Source: Gammaproteobacteria bacterium UBA2168 (GTDB lineage Bacteria; Pseudomonadota; Gammaproteobacteria; Pseudomonadales; Azotimanducaceae). Taken from it: a stretch of DNA of 27,161 nucleotides. The notes below the pieces were generated by a model that searched no databases, was not told the DNA's origin, and saw only the letters and a program-made list of their open reading frames with translations. Below, one piece after another: positions 15,566-23,424 of this stretch (position 1 is the first letter of the stretch; every line of letters starts with the position of its first letter). The translations under genes were made by a program, and so were the position numbers. The stretch is taken from the NCBI GenBank assembly GCA_002327525.1, contig DCWG01000115.1, positions 1 through 27,161 on the forward strand, written 5' to 3'.

Positions 15566-17281
15566 CTACATTCTGTCCACGGTTTCGATGCCGAGCAGCG
15601 AGAGTCCGGCTCTCAGCGTCTCGGCGGTGCGGTGAGAAAACCGCAGCCGATTGTCTCGAGCCGAGAGTGATTGGGCTGTGAGAATCGGGCATTGCTCGTA
15701 GAAGCGCATGAACTTCGTGGTCAGATCGTATAGGTAGGCGCACAGTACGTGCGGATAGCCGTCACGAGCCACCAGCTCCACGTTCTCCTGGAACCGTAGT
15801 AGGGCTATGGCCAGGTCGCGTTCTGCCGGCTCAGATGGACGAAGAGTACCGTCGAGGCTTTGGACCGAGATGTCTCCGCGGCGAAACAGGCTCTGGATGC
15901 GAGCATAGGCGTATTGCAGATATGGGGCAGTGTTGCCCTCGAAGGCGAGCATCTGGTCCCAGTCGAACACATAGTCGCTACCGCGATTTTTCGAGAGATC
16001 CGCATACTTCACCGCACCAACACCGACCACGCGGGCAATCTCGAGTCGCTCGGTTTCGGTGAGCGTGGGATTCTTTTCGCTCACCAGTTCGAATGCGCGT
16101 TGCTCCGCCTCGTTCAACAGATCCGTGAGGTGTACGACGCCGCCTTCGCGTGTCTTGAATGGCTTGCCGTCGGTGCCGAGCATGGCGCCGAAGGGCATGT
16201 GTTCGAGGCTTGCATCATCCGTTGTGAAGCCAGCGGTTCGCGCGACGGCGAACACCTGTTTGAAGTGCAGTACCTGGCGCGTGTCGGTGAAGTACAGCAC
16301 GCGCGATGCACCGAGTTTGTGCGTGCGGTAGCGTATTGCCGCCAGATCGGTAGTGGCGTAAAGGTAACCGCCGTCCGATTTCTGTACGATCACCGGCAGC
16401 GGTTCACCGTCCTTTTTTTTGAACTGATCGAGAAACACGCACTGGGCGCCATCCGATTCGGTGAGTAGTCCTTGCTGGGCGAGACTGCTGATGACGTTGT
16501 TCAAATCCTCGTTATAGGCACTTTCCGCCATCACATCTGCACGCGAGAGCGTCACTCCGAGGTGTTGATACACCTCGTCGCAGTGCGAGAGCGACACATC
16601 GATGAAATGCCGCCACTGTGCCAGCACGTTTTCGTCACCACGCTGTAGTGCCACCACTTTCGCACGCGCTCTCTGGGCGAAGGCGTCGTCGGCGGTGAAG
16701 CGTTCGCGCGAGCGTCGATAGAATTCCTCCAGATCCTTCAGTTCGTCCGAGGCCGAGTTTGCACCGTCGGTTTCCTCTAGATACTCGAGCAGCATGCCGA
16801 ACTGTGTGCCCCAGTCGCCGACGTGGTTCTGGCGCGTAACCCGGTGTCCGAGGACCTCCAGCGCGCGCGCGACGGCGTCACCGATCACCGTGGAGCGCAG
16901 GTGTCCCACGTGCATTTCCTTGGCGAGGTTCGGGGATGAGTAATCCACCACGGTGTGCTGCGGTGGATCCTGTGCCTCGAGTAGTGGCGTGCCGAGAACG
17001 AGGTTGTCCGCGATGAAGTTGGTGGAAAGCCGGATATTCAGAAATCCGGGGCCCGCTATGTCGATGCTGTCAGCAACGTCGTCCAATTGCAGCGCGCCCA
17101 CCACATCTGCCGCCAGCTCCATTGGATTGCGCTTCTGGCGTTTGGCAGCCGCCATCACGCCGTTGGCCTGATAATCTCCAAATTCGGGTTTTCCGGCCGT
17201 TTGAATTCCGGCCGTGCCCTCGGCATGGCAGGCATCGAGCGCTGCCTGAACACGGGTGTTCAGAAGATCGCGAACGTTCAT
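15566..17281 (-). CDS. argS: Arginyl-tRNA synthetase
   Basis: Class I synthetase of 571 residues, close to the usual 577. It has the N-terminal ArgRS-specific additional domain, the HIGH motif as HVGH (124-127) within SSPNLAKEMHVGHLRS, and the family segment GTDGKPFKTREGGVVHL in place of a standard KMSKS. A C-terminal DALR-type anticodon-binding domain follows (ending about LRAGLSLLGIETVDRM). The ATG at 17281 gives the normal start, MNVRDLLNTRVQAAL. It begins 6 nt after the stop of the membrane cold-shock-domain gene, so the two share an operon. Confidence 0.97.
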   Translation of the reverse strand: MNVRDLLNTRVQAALDACHAEGTAGIQTAGKPEFGDYQANGVMAAAKRQKRNPMELAADVVGALQLDDVADSIDIAGPGFLNIRLSTNFIADNLVLGTPLLEAQDPPQHTVVDYSSPNLAKEMHVGHLRSTVIGDAVARALEVLGHRVTRQNHVGDWGTQFGMLLEYLEETDGANSASDELKDLEEFYRRSRERFTADDAFAQRARAKVVALQRGDENVLAQWRHFIDVSLSHCDEVYQHLGVTLSRADVMAESAYNEDLNNVISSLAQQGLLTESDGAQCVFLDQFKKKDGEPLPVIVQKSDGGYLYATTDLAAIRYRTHKLGASRVLYFTDTRQVLHFKQVFAVARTAGFTTDDASLEHMPFGAMLGTDGKPFKTREGGVVHLTDLLNEAEQRAFELVSEKNPTLTETERLEIARVVGVGAVKYADLSKNRGSDYVFDWDQMLAFEGNTAPYLQYAYARIQSLFRRGDISVQSLDGTLRPSEPAERDLAIALLRFQENVELVARDGYPHVLCAYLYDLTTKFMRFYEQCPILTAQSLSARDNRLRFSHRTAETLRAGLSLLGIETVDRM

Positions 17282-17287
17282 CGTGAT

Positions 17288-17794
17288 TCAGGACGCCGGT
17301 GAGACGTTTTCCGCCTGCATGCCCTTGTCGCCTTGCACCGCGTCGAATACCACAGCCTGTCCATCGTGAAGCGTCGGGCGTCGCTGACCGTTACCGGTAT
17401 TGATACTGTGTTGGTGTACGAAGATTTCCTCGCCTGTACCGCGGATGATGAAACCGTAGCCCTTGCTGCGATTGAACCACTTCACCTTGCCGTGCTCGGC
17501 ACCCTGCTTGTCGCGCGCGCCGTTGCGCGCGCGCTGGGGGCGATCCTGCCGGTCGGCGCGCACCCGGGTTTTGCCTTTGCTATCGGATCTTTGTCGGTTC
17601 CTGGCCGGAGGAGGCTTGATGCCCTGCGGCGAAACACCGGCAAGCCGGGCATTGAACAACCCGTTCACGACGAGTGCGACAGCGGCGATGATGAACAGTG
17701 CCAGGTAGTTGTCGGGCCACAGGCGGTTGGTGAGTTCGGTGACAGCGACCGCCAGTAGAATGGCGCTGATCAGCGCGATGAAGTAAGTGCGCAT
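17288..17794 (-). CDS. Membrane-anchored cold-shock-domain protein
   Basis: The first 50 residues form two likely membrane helices (about 4-22 and 30-48). A basic, low-complexity linker follows (about 55-98, rich in Arg, Lys, Gln and Asp). Residues about 101-168 are a full cold-shock domain starting HGKVKWFNRSKGYGFI, with RNP1 KGYGFI (111-116) and RNP2 IFVHQ (124-128). The nucleic-acid-binding residues are present, so it probably binds single-stranded RNA or DNA at the cytoplasmic membrane face. Free cold-shock proteins are only about 70 residues, so the tether is the unusual part. A GAGGAT ribosome site precedes the ATG. It is co-directional with argS, 6 nt apart. Confidence 0.87.
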   Translation of the reverse strand: MRTYFIALISAILLAVAVTELTNRLWPDNYLALFIIAAVALVVNGLFNARLAGVSPQGIKPPPARNRQRSDSKGKTRVRADRQDRPQRARNGARDKQGAEHGKVKWFNRSKGYGFIIRGTGEEIFVHQHSINTGNGQRRPTLHDGQAVVFDAVQGDKGMQAENVSPAS

Positions 17795-17842
17795 GGTCTG
17801 ATCCTCGAGTGCCCGAATTGGGGCGCGAATGAAAAGCCACGC

Positions 17843-17848
17843 AGTTTA
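17843..17848 (-). promoter_or_regulatory. Possible -10 element of the cold-shock-domain gene/argS operon
   Basis: TAAACT (minus strand) within GCTAAACTGC (17841-17850) lies 48 nt upstream of the ATG at 17794. It is the third copy of this 10-mer in the window, each in front of a gene. The -35 region is not convincing. Confidence 0.35.
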
Positions 17849-17910
17849 GCACGGCCTCCGTTGGGTGCATCCGCTGAAAGTAATGGTAAATCCTGTTTCG
17901 AAAGAACGCT

Positions 17911-18468
17911 CTAAAGACGTTTCGCTGAGGTAATCACAACCCGCTCCACGGGAACGTTCCGCATGCCGCCTTCCAGATGGGTGGGCTTACCCTCGATTCC
18001 TTTCACGACATCCATCCCTTCCACCACCCGGCCGAAGACAGCGTAGCCCGGACGGGCTCTGCTGCCATCGAGGTGGCTGTTGTTGTTCAGATTGATGAAG
18101 AACTGGGTATCCGCGGAATCGGGGTCGGCCAGGCGGGCCATGGCGACGGTGCCCAGTCTGTTGGACAGCCCGTTGGCGGATTCGTTGACCACGCTGCGAG
18201 GCGGTTTTCTGTAGTTCAGTTTTTCATCGTAACCGCCTGTCTGCACGACGAAACCTGGAACCACGCGGTGAAAGATGAGATTGCGGTAGAAACCCTGGTC
18301 GATCAGACGAAGAAAGTTCTGCACCGTTTCGGGGGCTCGGCTTGGGTAGAGTTCCAGTACGAGTTGACCCGCCGTGGTTTGTATAGCGACGCGCGGTGCG
18401 TCGGCGGCAAGCGCGGGAGCGCCTGACATAGGTATCAACAGCAGTAGCGAGAGGATCAGGTTTTTCAT
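17911..18468 (-). CDS. ppiA: Periplasmic peptidyl-prolyl cis-trans isomerase, cyclophilin type
   Basis: Secreted cyclophilin that catalyses proline isomerisation in periplasmic proteins. From ATG 18468 the protein has 185 residues with a signal peptide (MKNLILSLLLLIPMSG... ending ALA) and a complete cyclophilin domain. Conserved segments are LELYPSRAPETVQNFLRL, FHRVVPGFVVQTGG (with the catalytic Arg), MARLADPDSADTQFFINL and GYAVFGRVVEGMDVV. The frame is open to 18585, but the extra 39 residues are polar and would bury the signal peptide. It follows pdxJ after 46 nt on the same strand. Confidence 0.92.
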   Translation of the reverse strand: MKNLILSLLLLIPMSGAPALAADAPRVAIQTTAGQLVLELYPSRAPETVQNFLRLIDQGFYRNLIFHRVVPGFVVQTGGYDEKLNYRKPPRSVVNESANGLSNRLGTVAMARLADPDSADTQFFINLNNNSHLDGSRARPGYAVFGRVVEGMDVVKGIEGKPTHLEGGMRNVPVERVVITSAKRL

Positions 18469-18514
18469 GAGCGCATTGTAGCGAGGTGATCGGGGTTCGA
18501 AAGGGATGCGCCCG

Positions 18515-19300
18515 TCAGATGTCGTGGTGCAGCGCCCGGAGGTAGGCCCGCACGGTATCCGCGAGTCCGGACTCCAACGCATCACAGATCAGGGCATGGC
18601 CGATGGATACCTCGTCCACCTCAGTGATGCCGGCGAACAGACGCAGATTGTTGGTGTCCAGATCGTGGCCGGCATTGACGCCGAGGCCGAGCTGGGTGGC
18701 ATGGCGTGCTGCCTGCAGATAGGTCTCGTAGGAGGATCTGCTCAAATCGTGATCGATACCGTGTTGTGCGGCCAGATCGGCAAACGGACCGGTGTATAAC
18801 TCGACGCGATCTGCGCCGATGTCGCGAGCGCGGGTGATCTGCTCGGCCACGGGATCCATGAACAGGCTCACCCGTGCTCCCCACGTCTGATAGATTCGGA
18901 TTCTGGCCGCGAGCGGTCCCACATCGCCGCCGATGAGGTCGAAACCGTGATCGGAAGTCAGTTGATCATCGGTATCGGGTACGAGGGTGGCCTGGTCGGG
19001 ACGCGTGCTTTCGATCAGGGCATCGAAGCCAGGATAGGGCTCGGCCGCTCCGGGTCGGGGACCGGCAAATGGATTGCCTTCGATGTTGAACTCGATGCCG
19101 GGGTAGTCTTCCAGCAGCTGCGCCAGGTCGAACACGTCGTGCGGTCTGATGTGGCGCTGATCTGGCCGTGGGTGGACGGTAATGCCGTGGGCACCCGCGG
19201 CAAGCACCGTTTCTGCCGCGCCGACGACGCTGGGAGAACCGCTTTCACGGGAATTGCGCAGGAGTGCGACCTTGTTGAGATTTACGCTCAGCACAGTCAC
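18515..19300 (-). CDS. pdxJ: Pyridoxine 5'-phosphate synthase PdxJ
   Basis: TIM-barrel enzyme that condenses 3-amino-2-oxopropyl phosphate with deoxyxylulose 5-phosphate to make pyridoxine 5'-phosphate. The 261 residues include SVNLNKVALLRNSRE (5-19), GITVHPRPDQRHIRPHDV (39-56) and EFNIEGNPFA, plus the later TLVPD and LGVNAGHDL segments with active-site residues. The N-terminal style (SVNLNKVALLRN, HPRPD) is that of the Xanthomonas/alphaproteobacterial subtype rather than the enteric one (GVNIDHIATLRNARG, HLREDRRHI). It is not next to recO, as in many gammaproteobacteria. The start is GTG at 19300, overlapping the stop of the SH3 gene (GTGA). Confidence 0.95.
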   Translation of the reverse strand: MTVLSVNLNKVALLRNSRESGSPSVVGAAETVLAAGAHGITVHPRPDQRHIRPHDVFDLAQLLEDYPGIEFNIEGNPFAGPRPGAAEPYPGFDALIESTRPDQATLVPDTDDQLTSDHGFDLIGGDVGPLAARIRIYQTWGARVSLFMDPVAEQITRARDIGADRVELYTGPFADLAAQHGIDHDLSRSSYETYLQAARHATQLGLGVNAGHDLDTNNLRLFAGITEVDEVSIGHALICDALESGLADTVRAYLRALHHDI

Positions 19301-19956
19301 GACCAGGCGCTCCGGCGCGGCCGCGACTTGATGAGGACCCCCAGCAATAGTCCCGCCAGCACCAGGCCGGCTCCGATCAGCAACCAGCGTTGTTGCAGGT
19401 TGTCGCGCAGCATGCTGTTTTCCACGCCGAGATCTTCCAGTTCGTTTCGCAGTCGTTCATTCAGCGCGATCAGGCGCTGACTCTCGGCGTGCTGTTCCAG
19501 CGCCTCGCGGGAGATGCGCCTCACTTCTCCCAGCTCGGTCTCGAGGCTCGCCACCTGCTCGCGCAGCGAGGCGTTGTCGTTGGATGTTTCGTCCCGGTTG
19601 CTAGTTACGGTGGTGAGATTGCCACGCAACTCGGCAACGGTTGTCTCGAGTCTGCTTATCTCACGCTGCAGTGCGGGCAGACGATCTCTTGCGATCGGTT
19701 CTGCCACCAGGTACTGGATCGGTACCCAACCTTCGGTCCCGCGCGACGTGCGAATCCGGGCGAATCCGGCGTCAGTATCCCGCTCGAGCACTTCCATCCG
19801 GGTGCCCGCGGGCAGCCCGCGGTGCAGGATTGTGTGGTTGTTCGAAGGGCCGCTTCTCAGCGGTACCCTCAGTTCATCCGAGATCCAGCGGGTTTCGCTG
19901 TTAACTGCAGCCGCGGTGGTGAGCAGGGTGCCTAGCAGTATCCAACGCAAAGTCAT
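19297..19956 (-). CDS. SH3-domain, coiled-coil, single-pass membrane protein (TIGR04211/YgiM type)
   Basis: A 219-residue protein with the YgiM-type order of parts. A signal peptide (about 1-20) is followed by a bacterial SH3 domain (about 24-85; RWISDELRVPLRSGPSNNHT, then GTEGWVPIQYLV). A long heptad-rich coiled coil spans about 95-188, a C-terminal membrane helix about 190-206 (WLLIGAGLVLAGLLLGVL), and the tail is basic. The SH3 domain should face the periplasm, possibly binding peptidoglycan. Exact function is unknown. It lies between yciB and pdxJ with a 15-nt gap and a 4-nt overlap; its ribosome site (AAGGAA) sits at the yciB stop codon. Confidence 0.88.
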   Translation of the reverse strand: MTLRWILLGTLLTTAAAVNSETRWISDELRVPLRSGPSNNHTILHRGLPAGTRMEVLERDTDAGFARIRTSRGTEGWVPIQYLVAEPIARDRLPALQREISRLETTVAELRGNLTTVTSNRDETSNDNASLREQVASLETELGEVRRISREALEQHAESQRLIALNERLRNELEDLGVENSMLRDNLQQRWLLIGAGLVLAGLLLGVLIKSRPRRSAWS

Positions 19957-19971
19957 GTCGGGATGCGTTCC

Positions 19972-20553
19972 TTAGCCTTCGATTGTTTGTTTGTTGGCGG
20001 CGTTTTTCTCGCGGCCCGGGTCCTGTGACTCGATCAGGCCATTTTTCGTGAGGTACGCGAGCGTGATGATGATGTAGAGCAAGGTGATAGCGAAGCCGCC
20101 AACCAGTTTGTACGTCACCCAGAATTCCATGGAGAAATTGTAGGCGACGACCAGATTGAGTGCGCCGGCCAGAAAGAAGCCGAATGCCCAGCCGAAATTG
20201 AGGCGCGCCCACTCGACGTCGGGTAGTTGCAGCTGGCCCGAGAGCACTTTCGCGACCAGATTGCGGCCCATGAGATGGCCCACGATCAGAGAACCGCAAA
20301 GTGTCCAGTTGATGATGGTGGGTTTCCACTGTATGAAGGTCTCGTCGCGCAGTACGAGCGTGAGGCCGCCAAACACCATGCTGGCCCAGAAGGTGAGCTG
20401 CAACTCGCGGCCGATGGGCCGTTTTAGTATCTTGTAGGCGAGCAGCTGCACACTCACCGCGATCATAAGCGCGCCGGTGGCCCAATAGATGTCGGTGGTG
20501 AAGAAGACGGCGACAAACACCGCTATGGGCAGAAAATCCAAAAGCTGGTTCAC
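19972..20553 (-). CDS. yciB: Inner membrane septation protein YciB (IspZ family)
   Basis: A 193-residue polytopic inner-membrane protein with about five helices. The typical start is NQLLDFLPIAVFVAVFF, and the internal family segments are FGGLTLVLRDETFIQWKPTI and NFGWAFGFFLAGALNL. YciB proteins are linked to cell-envelope integrity and septation in E. coli and Shigella. The GTG at 20553 matches the family N-terminus. The frame continues open far upstream, but that part is antisense to yciO and has no family resemblance. It is the first gene of a yciB-SH3-pdxJ-ppiA run and is divergent from yciO. Confidence 0.93.
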   Translation of the reverse strand: MNQLLDFLPIAVFVAVFFTTDIYWATGALMIAVSVQLLAYKILKRPIGRELQLTFWASMVFGGLTLVLRDETFIQWKPTIINWTLCGSLIVGHLMGRNLVAKVLSGQLQLPDVEWARLNFGWAFGFFLAGALNLVVAYNFSMEFWVTYKLVGGFAITLLYIIITLAYLTKNGLIESQDPGREKNAANKQTIEG

Positions 20554-20585
20554 GTATGGGGGCCGAGGATGGTCATCGGGGCCGG

Positions 20586-20614
20586 ATGATAGGTGATAAT
20601 CGGGTGACGCCCAA
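20586..20614 (-). promoter_or_regulatory. Candidate sigma-70-type promoter of yciB
   Basis: On the minus strand there is TTGGGC (20614-20609), a 17-nt spacer and TATCAT (20591-20586), 32 nt upstream of the yciB GTG. The -35 overlaps a short palindrome, CCCAAGTTGGG (20610-20620), which could be a binding site. No equally good promoter is visible for the divergent yciO. Confidence 0.45.
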
Positions 20615-20649
20615 GTTGGGTATCGGGAAGCGCACATCCGAGGTGAGTC

Positions 20650-21261
20650 GTGAGCCAGTATTTCGTCGTACATGAGTCCCATCCGCAACAACGTCTGATC
20701 AGGCGTGCCGCGGATATCGTGCAGGCCGGAGGGTTGGTGGCCTACCCCACGGATACGACCTACGCACTGGGTTGCCATATCGGCGACAAGCGCGCGCTCG
20801 ACCGAATCCGGCAGGTACGGCGGCTTGAGAAAAGTCATCTGCTCACACTTGCGTGTTCCGATCTCTCTGAACTGTCCACCTACGCGCGCGTAGAGAACGC
20901 CAGCTACCGGATACTGAAGCACTACACGCCGGGACCGTTCACCTTCCTGCTGCCGGCGACCCGTGAAGTTCCGCGGCGTCTCGTCAATCCCAAGCGCAAG
21001 ACCGTCGGATTGCGGGTTCCGGAACATCGCGTGACCCAGGCCCTGCTCGAGGCCGTGGGCGAGCCCATGATGACTACTACGTTGCGTCTGCTCGGAGACG
21101 AGTATCCGTTGACCGATCCGGAGGACATTCGCGGCACGCTGGAGCATCAGGTGGATTTGATCATAAATGGCGGCTGGGGCGGCATCGAGCCGACCACCGT
21201 GGTGGACCTCACGGACTCGCCCATGGTGGTGCGACAGGGACTCGGGATCTTCGAGGGCTGA
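20650..21261 (+). CDS. yciO: YciO-type YrdC/Sua5-family protein
   Basis: A 203-residue YrdC-fold protein. Its landmarks are GGLVAYPTDTTYALGCHIGD, SHLLTLACSDLSELSTYA, YTPGPFTFLLPATREVPRRL, the KRKTVGLRVPEH loop and the end segment TTVVDLTDSPMVVRQGLG. These fit YciO specifically. YrdC/Sua5 relatives make threonylcarbamoyl-AMP for the tRNA t6A modification; YciO is a weaker and less understood paralogue, so the same function should not be assumed. The start is GTG at 20650, preceded by CGAGGTGAG. trpS follows with its own promoter. Confidence 0.9.
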   Translation: MSQYFVVHESHPQQRLIRRAADIVQAGGLVAYPTDTTYALGCHIGDKRALDRIRQVRRLEKSHLLTLACSDLSELSTYARVENASYRILKHYTPGPFTFLLPATREVPRRLVNPKRKTVGLRVPEHRVTQALLEAVGEPMMTTTLRLLGDEYPLTDPEDIRGTLEHQVDLIINGGWGGIEPTTVVDLTDSPMVVRQGLGIFEG

Positions 21262-21270
21262 GCAGAGCAG

Positions 21271-21299
21271 GTGCCAGGCCTCCGGAGGTGCCCTATAAT
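21271..21299 (+). promoter_or_regulatory. Promoter of trpS
   Basis: GTGCCA (21271-21276), a 17-nt spacer and a perfect TATAAT (21294-21299), followed by a GC-rich discriminator (CCGGCGCC). It lies in the short gap after yciO. Transcription would start near 21306, so an upstream in-frame ATG at 21288 cannot be the start of trpS from this promoter; the TTG at 21333 can. Confidence 0.55.
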
Positions 21300-21332
21300 C
21301 CGGCGCCTTGTACTAACGACAAAGGCACTGCA

Positions 21333-22547
21333 TTGAGCAGTAACGATGCGAGCCAGAGAGTCCTCTCCGGCATGCGGCCCACAGGGCGTCTTCATCTCGG
21401 CCAATATCACGGCGTCATCAAGAACTGGGTGGAGTTGCAGCACGAATACGAGTGCTTCTTTTTCGTGGCGGACTGGCATGCGCTCACCACCGCCTACGAG
21501 GACACGCGCGACATAGAGCAGCACACCTTCGACATGGTGGTGGATTGGCTGGCCGCCGGGGTGAACCCTGGGGCGGCGACGCTGTTCGTGCAATCCAGGG
21601 TGCCCGAACACGCCGAACTGCACCTGCTGCTGTCCATGATCACGCCGCTTTCCTGGCTCGAGCGCGTACCGAGCTACAAGGATCTGCAGGCACGGCTCAA
21701 CGACCGCGACCTGACCACTTACGGATTCTTGGGATACCCGTTGCTGCAAGCGGCCGATATCCTTATCCACCGCGCGGGCAAGGTGCCGGTCGGTGCCGAT
21801 CAGGTCGCGCACGTGGAGCTTTCGCGAGAGGTGGCGCGGCGCTTCAATCACATCTTTGGCCGCGAGCCCGGGTTCGAGGAACAGGCAGAAGCAGCCATCA
21901 AGAAGATGGGTAAAAAGGCGGCGCGCATGTACACTGACCTCCGGCGCCGGTACCTGGAGAAAGGGGATGCCGACGCGCTCGAACGCGCTCGTGCGCTGCT
22001 CACGGCCCAGCAGAATCTCTCGGTGGGCGATTCGGAGCGTTTGTTCGGGTACCTTGAGGGCGGGGGGCGCATCATTCTGCCCGAGCCGCAGGCACTGTTG
22101 ACCCGGGAAGCGAAGGTGCCCGGACTTGATGGCGAGAAGATGTCCAAGTCATACCAGAACACCATACGCCTGCGCGAGGCGCCGGAGGTGGTGGATGAGA
22201 AGGTACGAACGATGAAGACGGATCCCGCGCGGGCGCGGCGTAACGACCCCGGGAATCCCGAAGTTTGCCCTGTGTATACACTGCACGAGGTATACTCGGA
22301 CCCCGAATGTCTCGACTGGGTGGCGCAGGGGTGTCGCAGTGCGGGGATTGGGTGTCTGGACTGTAAAAAGCCCCTCATAGATGTGATCAACACGGAACAG
22401 AAAGTGATGCGTGAGCGGGCTCAGCAGTTCGAGGATCAACCGGACGTCGTGCACGCCATACTGCAGGAAGGCTCGGAAAAGGCACGCGACGAGGCACGCG
22501 AAACCCTCGATGATGTGCGCGCCTCGATCGGGATTTCTTACAAGTGA
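21333..22547 (+). CDS. trpS: Tryptophanyl-tRNA synthetase
   Basis: Class I synthetase for tRNA-Trp. From TTG 21333 (with AAAGG 8 nt upstream) it is 404 residues, a long bacterial form with an insertion in the middle (about the segment KKAARMYTDLRRRYLEKG). The HIGH-equivalent is RPTGRLHLGQYHG (15-27), where the fourth position is Gln rather than the commoner His or Asn. LGYPLLQAADIL and VPVGADQVAHVELSRE are conserved, and the KMSKS loop (GEKMSKSYQNT) is intact. The longer frame from 21288 overlaps the promoter. scpA begins 7 nt after the stop; the trpS-scpA-scpB-rluB order is familiar in gammaproteobacteria. Confidence 0.96.
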   Translation: MSSNDASQRVLSGMRPTGRLHLGQYHGVIKNWVELQHEYECFFFVADWHALTTAYEDTRDIEQHTFDMVVDWLAAGVNPGAATLFVQSRVPEHAELHLLLSMITPLSWLERVPSYKDLQARLNDRDLTTYGFLGYPLLQAADILIHRAGKVPVGADQVAHVELSREVARRFNHIFGREPGFEEQAEAAIKKMGKKAARMYTDLRRRYLEKGDADALERARALLTAQQNLSVGDSERLFGYLEGGGRIILPEPQALLTREAKVPGLDGEKMSKSYQNTIRLREAPEVVDEKVRTMKTDPARARRNDPGNPEVCPVYTLHEVYSDPECLDWVAQGCRSAGIGCLDCKKPLIDVINTEQKVMRERAQQFEDQPDVVHAILQEGSEKARDEARETLDDVRASIGISYK

Positions 22548-22554
22548 GACGCTT

Positions 22555-23424
22555 GTGAGCGAAGAATCCAGAGAAGAGCGCAAGCACTCCGCGGGCACCG
22601 CCATCGAGGACGGACCCGTCGGGTTGCCTGCTGACACAAGTGGTGTCCCGGTGCTCGCCATCGTAGATGGTGAACCCGTGGCGCAGCTGCCCGTGGATCT
22701 CTATATCCCGCCGGATGCGTTACAAGTTTTTCTGGAGACCTTCGAAGGGCCGCTGGATCTGCTGTTGTACCTCATCCGCCGCCAGAATCTCGACATCCTG
22801 GACATCAGCGTGGCGGAGATAACCGAACAGTACATGCGCTACATCGACCTGATGCAGTTCATGCAGCTCGAACTCGCGGGTGAGTATCTGGTGATGGCGG
22901 CCATGCTCGCGGAAATCAAATCGCGCCTGCTGCTACCGCGCCCGGAATCGGTGGACGACGAGGAAGATCCGCGTGGCGAGCTCATTCGACGCCTGCAGGA
23001 GTATGAGCAGATCAAGAGTGCGGCCCAGGGTATCACCGAACTACCGCGCTGGGAGCGCGACCTGTTCGCCGTGCATGTGCAGAAGCCGGAACTTGTACGT
23101 CAGCGCGCGGATCCCGAGGTTGACCTGAGGGAGTTGATGGTCGCTTTTGCGAACGTGTTGCAGCGTGCGGAGCTTTTCGAGCATCACGCCGTGCATCTCG
23201 AGCCGCTGTCGGTTCGCGAGCGCATGAGCAACGTGTTGGCCGCTGTTAGCGAGGCGTCGGACTTCGTGCCGTTCGCCAAGCTCTTCACAGTAGAGGAGGG
23301 ACGCCGGGGAGTGGTCGTGACTTTCCTGGCGATCATGGAACTGATTCGGGAGCAACTGTTGGATCTGGTGCAGAACGAGCCCTTTGCCCCCATCTATCTG
23401 CGTGCCGCGGGAGGGTCGGTATGA
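22555..23424 (+). CDS. scpA: Segregation and condensation protein A
   Basis: Kleisin subunit of the SMC-ScpAB condensin-like complex that organises chromosomes. The conserved N-terminal kleisin core FEGPLDLLLYLIRRQNLDIL begins about 62 residues in. It is followed by ISVAEITEQYMRYID, LVMAAMLAEIKSRLLLPRP and a C-terminal winged-helix segment (VVVTFLAIMELIREQ). The GTG at 22555, 7 nt after trpS, gives 289 residues. The first 60 or so residues are an acidic, low-conservation extension. An in-frame ATG at 22411 lies inside trpS and is not credible. The stop overlaps scpB (ATGA). No smc or muk gene is in the window. Confidence 0.94.
   Translation: MSEESREERKHSAGTAIEDGPVGLPADTSGVPVLAIVDGEPVAQLPVDLYIPPDALQVFLETFEGPLDLLLYLIRRQNLDILDISVAEITEQYMRYIDLMQFMQLELAGEYLVMAAMLAEIKSRLLLPRPESVDDEEDPRGELIRRLQEYEQIKSAAQGITELPRWERDLFAVHVQKPELVRQRADPEVDLRELMVAFANVLQRAELFEHHAVHLEPLSVRERMSNVLAAVSEASDFVPFAKLFTVEEGRRGVVVTFLAIMELIREQLLDLVQNEPFAPIYLRAAGGSV

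Noticed and set aside
16404..16424. Run of eight T residues as a possible terminator
   Set aside because: It is inside argS and encodes a Lys-Lys segment (QFKKKDGE) on the coding strand; no hairpin precedes it.
17512..17535. Alternating GC tract (two GCGCGCG-type runs around CGTT) as a Z-DNA or hairpin element
   Set aside because: It lies inside the Arg/Ala-rich linker codons of the cold-shock-domain gene, which explain the composition.
20554..21147. Upstream open extension of yciB
   Set aside because: This part is antisense to yciO, contains the yciB promoter candidate and has no family resemblance; yciB starts normally at GTG 20553.
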